Shown here piece by piece: positions 1-5,131 of a stretch of 13,569 bases of DNA. This stretch comes from JBMNKL01 sp050261495. Its GTDB lineage: Bacteria > Bacillota > Clostridia > Acetivibrionales > DTU013. Position 1 is the stretch's first letter, and each line of letters opens with the position of its first letter. The translations under genes were made by a program, and so were the position numbers. The DNA lies in the NCBI GenBank assembly GCA_050261495.1, contig JBLNDI010000075.1, positions 1 through 13,569 of the forward strand, written 5' to 3'. Under the pieces are notes generated by a model. The model was not told the origin of the DNA. It did no database searches and was given only the letters and a program-made list of their open reading frames with translations.

Positions 1-476
1 ACAACCTGGCGCTTATAATGAAAACCGATTTAACCACGGTTATTAAGGAAACCATGTACTCGGACAACCTGGTTTACCAGGAGGAAGGCGGCAGGATCGG
101 CATCAGGAACGGGAAAACGGGAAAAACGTCGCGTGTGCCGCTCAAGGAAGCGGAATTGCTGCTGGCTGTCGACGGTTACGATTATATTTACGCTGCCGGC
201 ATGGACGAGAACGGGATGGTGACGGCCATATATTACGGCAAAGCCGGGCAGGGGAAGGACGAGTGGAAAAAAATCGGGTTGCCGGGGCCGGCCAAAGCGG
301 AGGATATATTTGTGACGGCGAATGGCTCGGTATATGCCGTAGACCGCAGGGCAAAAATAATTACCGATCTGGAAAGCATGGACGGCGTCAAGTACGAAGG
401 GGAACTGCTGACGGTGCTGGATGATTACCTGGTGTCGGTGGATGGAAACAAGCTGCTTTTCAGGGTGTTGAAGTAA
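1..476 (+). CDS. 3' end of an unrecognised protein, possibly beta-propeller-like (partial)
   Basis: The reading frame is open from the left edge (first full codon at base 3) to the TAA at 474-476. About 158 C-terminal residues are visible. The first in-frame ATG (base 18) has no ribosome binding site, so the true start almost certainly lies outside the window. The visible part has short strand-like units with aromatic and glycine turns (YIYAAGMDENG, GSVYAVDR, LVSVDGNKLLF). That resembles WD/PQQ/kelch-type beta-propeller or DUF5050-like repeats, but no family signature is clear. No transmembrane segment is visible here. I do not assign a function. A hairpin-plus-T-run follows the stop, so the gene is probably the last of its transcript. 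Confidence 0.6.
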   Translation, partial: NLALIMKTDLTTVIKETMYSDNLVYQEEGGRIGIRNGKTGKTSRVPLKEAELLLAVDGYDYIYAAGMDENGMVTAIYYGKAGQGKDEWKKIGLPGPAKAEDIFVTANGSVYAVDRRAKIITDLESMDGVKYEGELLTVLDDYLVSVDGNKLLFRVLK

Positions 477-492
477 AGAAGGACCGGATGGG

Positions 493-521
493 AAACAACG
501 GACCATGTTGTTTTATTTTTA
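493..521 (+). terminator. Probable intrinsic terminator after the left-edge gene
   Basis: AAACAAC (493-499) pairs with GTTGTTT (507-513) around a 7-nt loop. It runs into a T-rich stretch (TTTTATTTTTAT). The stem is AT-rich and therefore weak, but its place just after a stop and before the trxA ribosome binding site suits a terminator. Confidence 0.5.
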
Positions 522-570
522 TATAACGGGGTAAAGATAATAATAGATTAAATCTGACGGAGGTATAAAA

Positions 571-900
571 ATGGCTGAAAGTAGCGTAGTGCATTTAACA
601 AAGGATAATTTTGACCGGATAGTGTACGATTCCGACAAACCGGTTATCGTGGATTTCTGGGCTCCATGGTGCGGCCCGTGCAGGATGGTTGCGCCGGTCA
701 TGGAACAGTTGGCGCAGGAATATGACGGGAAGGCTGTTATCGGTAAAGTCAACGTGGACGATGAAAGCGAACTTGCCGCAAAATTCAGGATAATGAGCAT
801 ACCCACTGTCATAATGTTCAAGGATGGAAAGGTGATAGAGAAGATAATAGGCGCAAGGCCCAAAAGCGATTTTGCGGAACTGCTGGACAGGAATATATAA
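571..900 (+). CDS. trxA: Thioredoxin
   Basis: This is a 109-residue classical thioredoxin, the usual family length. The redox motif WCGPC is at residues 33-37 (Cys34 and Cys37), preceded by the conserved VIVDFWAPW strand. The cis-proline loop SIPT is at 76-79 (Pro78). It acts in the cytoplasm as a disulfide reductase recycled by thioredoxin reductase and donates electrons to targets such as ribonucleotide reductase. The ATG at 571 has a strong ribosome binding site, GGAGGT (559-564), 6 nt upstream. No thioredoxin reductase gene is adjacent, and terminator-like structures on both sides suggest a single-gene transcript. No clear promoter was found in the short upstream gap. Confidence 0.97.
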   Translation: MAESSVVHLTKDNFDRIVYDSDKPVIVDFWAPWCGPCRMVAPVMEQLAQEYDGKAVIGKVNVDDESELAAKFRIMSIPTVIMFKDGKVIEKIIGARPKSDFAELLDRNI

Positions 901-943
901 AGGATGAACACGGCATGTTGTCCGATTCATACGGTTCCTTTAT

Positions 944-996
944 GCCGCCTGACATGCATGACGGATTTTGTCACATGGCATGAGCGGCTTTTATAT
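944..996 (+). terminator. Intrinsic terminator after trxA
   Basis: GCCGC (944-948) pairs with GCGGC (984-988). Interior helices pair CATG with CATG and TGAC with GTCA around a GGATTTT loop, interrupted by small bulges. The stem is followed by TTTTATATTT (989-998). The position, 44 nt after the trxA stop, fits termination of that gene. Bases 997-1115 hold AT-rich sequence with no promoter I can defend. Confidence 0.65.
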
Positions 997-1115
997 TTGC
1001 AAAATTCATAAAAAAGCAGGATTTTTAAAATATTTATTGAATATATAGCATATGGATTGGTTATATCCGGCAAGCGGACAGCTTTATTTTTATGGTACAA
1101 AGAAGGGGGATTGGC

Positions 1116-1583
1116 ATGCCTGGTGAAAAGCGTTTCAGGACTTCGTTCATGGGCGGGTTTAAAAAATCGGATGTCAATGCATATATTGAAAAAATCCTGA
1201 GAGAATTTGAGGAAAAATTGAAAGAAAAAGATGACGAAATAGCCGAACTAAAAAGCCAGAACAAGGAGATAAAGACCAGATACGATGAGCTTCACAGCAA
1301 GGAGAACCAGATAGAAGAGGACAGGGCAAAGATAGCAGAAGTCCTGATTAAAGCCCAGGAAAAAGCGGACCTGATACTGGAGGATGCGCGCATTGCGGCT
1401 CTCGAGGAAAAAAGACAGCTTGAGGAAAGCATTGAAAAGGACAAGGAGAGACTTGTCGATATGCGCAGGGAAGTTAAGGCGTTCAGGGAAGCGATTGTTA
1501 ATACGCTGAAAAAATTCGATTCCCAGCTTGAGGAATATGTGGGCGAAGACGAAGAAGTACAGGAAGAACAGGAAGCAGGATAA
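1116..1583 (+). CDS. DivIVA-like coiled-coil protein
   Basis: This is a 155-residue protein. The N-terminus carries the DivIVA/GpsB-type membrane-targeting signature, FMGGFKKSDVNAYIEK (about residues 11-26). A long charged coiled coil follows (about 27-140), including a DivIVA-like KADLILEDARIAALEEK stretch, then an acidic Glu/Asp-rich tail. Family members bind negatively curved membrane at septa or poles and recruit division or cell-wall proteins. This one lacks the usual sepF/ylm/ileS neighbourhood, so it is a stand-alone paralog of unknown specific role. I chose ATG 1116 over the in-frame ATG at 1092 because AAGGGGG (1103-1109) sits 6 nt before it; the 1092 start has no ribosome binding site. 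Confidence 0.8.
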   Translation: MPGEKRFRTSFMGGFKKSDVNAYIEKILREFEEKLKEKDDEIAELKSQNKEIKTRYDELHSKENQIEEDRAKIAEVLIKAQEKADLILEDARIAALEEKRQLEESIEKDKERLVDMRREVKAFREAIVNTLKKFDSQLEEYVGEDEEVQEEQEAG

Positions 1584-1644
1584 GCCGCGGCAGGACGGGG
1601 TGAAACAGGAGTAGGACAGAGGATGGTTCAGTAATATAAGTCAA

Positions 1645-1679
1645 GGGACGGTTCTGTGTCCCGGACACAGAACCGTCCC
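1645..1679. repeat. 35-bp near-perfect palindrome, REP-like
   Basis: GGGACGGTTCTGTGTCC (1645-1661) and GGACACAGAACCGTCCC (1663-1679) are exact reverse complements with a single C (1662) between them. There is no T-tract, so this is not an ordinary terminator. Dispersed palindromes built on a GGGACGG...CCGTCCC theme are, to my recollection, common in Clostridia-type genomes and may be moved by IS200-like REP-associated transposases. Repetition in this genome cannot be shown from one window. Confidence 0.8.
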
Positions 1680-1749
1680 CTGTCGTACGGACGGCACGGA
1701 ACGGAACGGCAATTGGTCGAATGAACCTTTCAGATATTTATAAAAACTA

Positions 1750-1778
1750 TTGCCTAATCAAAATATGCCTGCTATAAT
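1750..1778 (+). promoter_or_regulatory. Sigma-A-type promoter of the T-box/alaR/alaT unit
   Basis: TTGCCT (1750-1755) and a perfect TATAAT (1773-1778) are separated by the ideal 17 bp. Transcription would start near 1785, just before the 5' strand of T-box stem I. Confidence 0.85.
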
Positions 1779-1784
1779 AGGTTG

Positions 1785-2062
1785 TAATTACATATTCCAT
1801 GCAATGACCAGGAAGAGTATACCCGTGATTTTTAAAGAGAGCCGGAGGTTGGTGCGATCCGGTAAAAGAGCGGGAGGAAAGCAGCCTGTGAGCATCGCCT
1901 TGAGAAACCCGGGTATTTGCGAACCGGGATAAAAGGCTGACGTGTCCTCACGTTACAGGGGATGGGTATGAATGTACCCGAGAAAGTGAACGCGAAAGCG
2001 TTAATAAGGGTGGTACCGCGGATAACTCCTTCGTCCCTTCGCAGGGATCAAGGAGTTTTTTA
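1785..2062 (+). ncRNA. T-box leader, alanine specifier (GCA)
   Basis: The leader senses uncharged tRNA and switches between antiterminator and terminator. Stem I is visible. CAGG (1809-1812) pairs with CCTG (1885-1888). The loop-E strand AGTA (1816-1819) lies opposite GAA (1877-1879). CCCG (1822-1825) pairs with CGGG (1871-1874). The apical helix is 1841-1846/1858-1863 around a GGTTGGTGCG loop. Aligned on GAA-A-NNN as in the B. subtilis glyQS leader, the specifier is GCA (1881-1883), alanine. AGC (Ser) one base earlier is the alternative. A GAAA-tetraloop hairpin (1989-2002) precedes the conserved T-box sequence AAGGGTGGTACCGCG (2006-2020). Its TGGT (2011-2014) would pair with an ACCA tRNA end. 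A73 fits tRNA-Ala, whereas bacterial tRNA-Ser carries G73. Confidence 0.93.
2024..2062 (+). terminator. T-box regulated intrinsic terminator
   Basis: AACTCCTT (2024-2031) pairs with AAGGAGTT (2050-2057), extended inside by GTCCC/GGGAT, followed by a T-run. The CCCTT at 2035-2039 can instead pair with the AAGGG of the T-box sequence (2006-2010). The terminator and antiterminator are therefore mutually exclusive. Confidence 0.93.
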
Positions 2063-2072
2063 TTTAGGCTAT

Positions 2073-2104
2073 ATGCGAAATTAAGCAGACAAAATGCAAA
2101 TTAA
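2073..2104 (+). promoter_or_regulatory. Possible AlaR half-sites (direct repeat)
   Basis: ATGCGAAATTAA (2073-2084) and ATGCAAATTAA (2094-2104) differ by one base insertion. Their left ends are 21 bp apart, about two helical turns. They lie between the T-box terminator and the regulator's start codon. Lrp-family octamers often bind helically phased AT-rich sites near their own genes, but binding here is only inferred. Confidence 0.3.
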
Positions 2105-2124
2105 TCTAGAAGGGGTGTTTTACT

Positions 2125-2604
2125 ATGGATGAGATATTGGAAGTATTAGAAAAAAACGGCAGGGCAAGCGCGGAGGAAATCGCCCTCATGCTCGGCAAAA
2201 GCGTGGAAGAGGTGCAAGCGGCGATTAAAAAGCTGGAGGATGACAATGTCATAGTAGGATACAACGCACTAATTAATTGGGATAAATCTAACAGGGAGAA
2301 CGTAACCGCACTAATTGAGGTCAAGGTTACGCCCCAGCGTGGGCAGGGTTTTGACAAGGTAGCCGAACGAATTTACAGGTATCCCCAGGTAAAGGCTTGC
2401 TACCTTATGTCCGGCGGGTTTGACCTTACGGTTATAATTGAGGGGAAAGACATGAAGGAAGTTGCGTTGTTTGTCGCCGAGAAGCTGGCTCCGCTGGAAT
2501 CCGTCCAGAGCACGTCGACGCACTTTGTACTGAAGAGATATAAAGACGATGGCGTTATTTTCGATGAAAACGGAAGGGATAAAAGGGAGGTCCTGATTCT
2601 ATGA
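2125..2604 (+). CDS. alaR: Lrp/AsnC-family transcriptional regulator, AlaR-like
   Basis: The protein has 159 residues. An N-terminal winged helix-turn-helix (about 1-50; AEEIALMLGKSVEEVQAAIK) is followed by an effector-binding RAM domain (about 60-140). The RAM domain carries the typical SGGFDLTVIIEG segment (96-107). Family members form dimers to octamers and respond to amino acids. Immediate coupling to an aminotransferase mirrors B. subtilis yugG-yugH, reported as alaR-alaT, where AlaR controls alanine synthesis. The ATG at 2125 has AAGGGG (2110-2115) as ribosome binding site. The stop overlaps the next gene's start (ATGA, 2601-2604). Regulation is by the upstream T-box and possibly by itself. 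The exact effector (alanine or other) is not proven by sequence. Confidence 0.88.
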   Translation: MDEILEVLEKNGRASAEEIALMLGKSVEEVQAAIKKLEDDNVIVGYNALINWDKSNRENVTALIEVKVTPQRGQGFDKVAERIYRYPQVKACYLMSGGFDLTVIIEGKDMKEVALFVAEKLAPLESVQSTSTHFVLKRYKDDGVIFDENGRDKREVLIL

Positions 2605-3770
2605 ATGTACAGGATATGATAAATCCGGTCGTCAGAAATATGCCGCCGTCGGGCATACGAAAGTACTTCGACCTGGTAAACGAGATGAAGGACGTCATTT
2701 CATTGGGCGTTGGCGAGCCCGATTTCGTAACGCCGTGGAGCATAAGGGAAGCCGGCATATACTCGCTGGAAAAAGGCCGCACCCACTATTCGTCCAACCC
2801 GGGCTTTATAGAGTTGAGAAGGCAGATAGCAGGGTACGTGGAACGCAAATATAACGTGACGTATGACCCTGCCAGGGAAATCATAGTTACGGTAGGCGCC
2901 AGCGAGGCCATTGATATTGCGCTCAGGGCTACGGTTGCGACGGGCGATGAAGTCATCATACCCGAACCGAGCTTTGTGGCGTATAAGGGCTGTACGACGT
3001 TTACCGGCGCAACCCCGGTAATTATCGAACTGAAAGCGGAGGACGGGTTCAGGCTGAGACCGGAACAACTCGAAAAGGCTTTCACAGACCGGACAAAGGT
3101 GGTTATCCTGCCGTTTCCGAACAATCCCACCGGGGCCATAATGACCCGGGAAGACCAGAGAAAGATTGTGGATGTGCTGAAAGACAAGGATGTTATCATC
3201 ATTTCGGACGAAATATACGCGGAGCTTACCTATGAAGGCAAGCACGTTTCATTTGCGAGCTATCCTGAAATAAAGGAAAAGACGATACTTGTAAATGGAT
3301 TTTCAAAGGCGTTTGCCATGACGGGATGGAGAATAGGCTACGCTTGCGGGCATCCGGCGCTGATCGCGGCAATGAATAAAATCCACCAGTATGCAATCAT
3401 GTGTTCTCCCACTACGGCGCAGTACGCCGCCGCGGAAGCGCTCAGCAGCTGCGACGCCGATGTGGAAACCATGGTGCGGGAATATAACAGGAGAAGGCGC
3501 GTGATGGTAAACGGTCTGAGAAACGCCGGACTGGATTGCTTTGAACCTCTCGGGGCGTTTTATGCCTTTCCGTGCGTTCGCTCTACAGGCTTGTCTTCGG
3601 ACGAATTTTGCGAGAAGCTGCTGGTTGAGGAAAAGGTGCTGGCCGTGCCGGGAACCGCTTTCGGAAGCTGCGGAGAGGGCTTTATAAGGGTTACCTACGC
3701 CAATTCCTATGAGAATATTGTGGAGGCCTTGAAGAGGATCTCCAGGTTTGTATCCAAGCATAAGAAATAG
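2601..3770 (+). CDS. alaT: PLP-dependent class I/II aminotransferase, probable alanine transaminase
   Basis: The protein has 389 residues and is fold-type I. Visible motifs are NNPTG (174-178), the PLP-contacting Asp203 in ISDEIY, the Schiff-base Lys236 in GFSKAFAMTGWRIGY, and the substrate-carboxylate Arg363 in FIRVTYA. It is cytoplasmic and soluble. Members of this subgroup include alanine, aspartate and N-acetyl-diaminopimelate (PatA) aminotransferases. The neighbouring AlaR-like regulator and the alanine-specific T-box make pyruvate-to-alanine transamination the best guess. The start overlaps the regulator's stop by 4 nt, and a strong ribosome binding site, GGGAGG (2585-2590), lies inside the upstream gene, so translation is probably coupled. 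No clear terminator follows; a long inverted-repeat element lies 28 nt downstream. Confidence 0.88.
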   Translation: MNVQDMINPVVRNMPPSGIRKYFDLVNEMKDVISLGVGEPDFVTPWSIREAGIYSLEKGRTHYSSNPGFIELRRQIAGYVERKYNVTYDPAREIIVTVGASEAIDIALRATVATGDEVIIPEPSFVAYKGCTTFTGATPVIIELKAEDGFRLRPEQLEKAFTDRTKVVILPFPNNPTGAIMTREDQRKIVDVLKDKDVIIISDEIYAELTYEGKHVSFASYPEIKEKTILVNGFSKAFAMTGWRIGYACGHPALIAAMNKIHQYAIMCSPTTAQYAAAEALSSCDADVETMVREYNRRRRVMVNGLRNAGLDCFEPLGAFYAFPCVRSTGLSSDEFCEKLLVEEKVLAVPGTAFGSCGEGFIRVTYANSYENIVEALKRISRFVSKHKK

Positions 3771-3797
3771 CTCGGATACGGGCTAAAAGATGGATGG

Positions 3798-3901
3798 GTG
3801 GATAGGCGGCTTGCAATTTGACATTATGTGCAGGAACGGATGCAGGACATTACAGCCTGCCCGTGACGGAACCTGATGTAAACTGTAAGCCGCCTATCCA
3901 C
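3798..3901. repeat. 104-bp element bounded by long inverted repeats (MITE-like or structured RNA)
   Basis: GTGGATAGGCGGCTT (3798-3812) is repeated perfectly inverted at 3887-3901. Allowing three transition mismatches, the arms extend to 23 nt (3798-3820/3879-3901). The interior holds a second helix: ACGG (3836-3839) with CCGT (3861-3864), stacked on GCAGG (3842-3846) with CCTGC (3856-3860) around a 9-nt loop. TGCAGGA is directly repeated at 3829-3835 and 3841-3847. There is no T-tract and no plausible coding frame. No convincing target-site duplication flanks it. It could be a miniature mobile element or a folded RNA. Confidence 0.7.
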
Positions 3902-3975
3902 TTGCGTATCATTTCTTTCAAGCAACACAAGCAAGTAAAATCGGAGAAGATAATCAGCGATGAGATGTTTCGGTG

Positions 3976-4003
3976 TTGCATTTTGGCGGCAATCTGGTAT
4001 ATT
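3976..4003 (+). promoter_or_regulatory. Possible prfB promoter
   Basis: TTGCAT (3976-3981) lies 16 bp before TATATT (3998-4003); an alternative -10 is TATTAA (4000-4005) with 18 bp. The prfB start is at 4030, so the 5' leader would be about 20 nt. Confidence 0.5.
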
Positions 4004-4029
4004 AAAATAGCGGAATGGAGTTGATAAAG

Positions 4030-5131
4030 ATGATTGAGTTGGAACAATTCAAACTGGATATTGATAACCTTCGCGATATCATCGTCGAAATGGGGAATGC
4101 TCTTTGACATTGCCGGATTGAAAGCCGAAATCGGGGAGCTTGAGAACAAAGCTGCGGAACCGGGCTTCTGGAACGACCTTGAGAATTCGCAAAAAGTGCT
4201 TCAGAAGACAAAAAGCCTTAAATCGAAGGTTGAGAAATATGAAAAGCTATTATCCGAGCTTGAGGACTTAAAGACTTTAAACGAGCTGGCACTGGAAGAA
4301 CAGGACGCTGGTGTGATACCGGAGATCCGGGAAGGACTGGAGAAACTCAGGGAAAACTGTGAAAGGCTGAAGCTCGAAACATTTCTTTCAGGACCATATG
4401 ACAGGAACAATGCGATACTGACGCTGCATGCCGGCGCTGGCGGCACCGAGGCGCAGGATTGGGTGCAAATGCTGCTGCGGATGTATACGCGCTGGGCAGA
4501 CAAGCATGAATATACCGTGAAAATGCTGGATTGCCTTGACGGCGATGAAGCCGGGATAAAAAGCGTTACAATCAACATAATTGGCGAGAATGCATATGGG
4601 TATCTTCGTTCCGAAAAGGGCGTCCACAGGCTTGTCAGGATATCCCCGTTCGACGCTTCGGGCAGGAGGCATACTTCATTTGCGTCAGTGGACGTCATGC
4701 CGGAGCTAGACGATGAGATAGAAATTAAAATAAATCCCGATGAACTGCGAATCGACACGTACAGGTCGAGCGGAGCGGGCGGCCAGCATGTCAACAAGAC
4801 GGATTCCGCCGTCCGTATTACTCATTTGCCGACGGGCATCGTGGTATCGTGCCAGACTGAAAGATCACAGTTCCAAAACCGCGATAACGCGATGAAGATG
4901 CTGAAGGCAAAGCTCCTTGAGCTGAAGGAACGCGAACAGAAAGAAAAAATAGAAAATTTGAAAGGCGAACAAATGGAAATCAAGTGGGGCAGCCAAATCC
5001 GGTCATACGTGTTTTGTCCCTACACTATGGTGAAAGACCACCGCACCGGCGTGGAAACGGGCGATACGAACGCCGTTATGGACGGGGACATCGACATGTT
5101 TATCAATGCTTTCCTTGCTTGGCGGAATTGA
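4030..5131 (+). CDS. prfB: Peptide chain release factor 2, with programmed +1 frameshift
   Basis: RF2 recognises UGA/UAA and triggers peptidyl-tRNA hydrolysis on the ribosome. The gene is read as 4030-4104 then 4106-5131, giving 366 residues, the usual length. The first 25 codons (MIELEQFKLDIDN...) end at CTT followed by an in-frame TGA (4105-4107). Skipping T4105 continues as DIAGLKAEIGELE. After joining, the SPF anticodon-like tripeptide is at 205-207 and the catalytic GGQ at 250-252, in RSSGAGGQHVNKTDSA. These positions match E. coli RF2. The ATG at 4030 has GGAG (4017-4020) 9 nt upstream. The gene regulates itself: abundant RF2 terminates at the UGA, while scarce RF2 favours the shift. 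Its last 29 nt overlap the convergent minus-strand gene. No secA gene appears upstream in this window. Confidence 0.96.
4092..4108 (+). other. prfB programmed +1 frameshift site
   Basis: The slip codon CTT (4102-4104) is followed by TGA and then C (4108), the classical CUU-UGA-C context. An internal Shine-Dalgarno-like GGGG (4092-4095) lies upstream. The gap from the last G to CTT is 6 nt, against 3 nt in E. coli (AGGGGGTATCTTTGAC), and the G-run is shorter. Confidence 0.93.
5103..5131. other. 29-bp convergent overlap of prfB and the exported-protein gene
   Basis: prfB ends at 5131 on the plus strand. The minus-strand gene ends with TGA read from 5105 to 5103. The last nine RF2 codons plus stop therefore also encode, in antisense, the tail of the exported protein. 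No room exists for a separate terminator, so transcripts must overlap. Confidence 0.9.

Noticed and set aside
519..911. Minus-strand frame of 130 codons over trxA
   Set aside because: It is an antisense shadow of the thioredoxin gene with Ser/Leu/Ile-rich composition and no ribosome binding site.
1645..1679. Palindrome as an ordinary intrinsic terminator of the DivIVA-like gene
   Set aside because: No T-tract follows either arm. The one-base spacer and full symmetry are more typical of a repeat element, though it could still slow transcription.
1750..1932. Small plus-strand frame of 60 codons in the T-box leader
   Set aside because: It begins inside the -35 promoter element and runs through T-box stem I, with no ribosome binding site. 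The RNA structure explains the sequence.
3818..4024. Plus-strand frame of 68 codons between alaT and prfB
   Set aside because: It starts inside one arm of the inverted repeat, lacks a ribosome binding site and has an unprotein-like composition. The region is explained by the 104-bp element and the prfB promoter.
4030..4107. prfB as a pseudogene because of the in-frame TGA at codon 26
   Set aside because: The CTT-TGA-C context at the known RF2 position and intact downstream motifs show programmed frameshifting, not decay.
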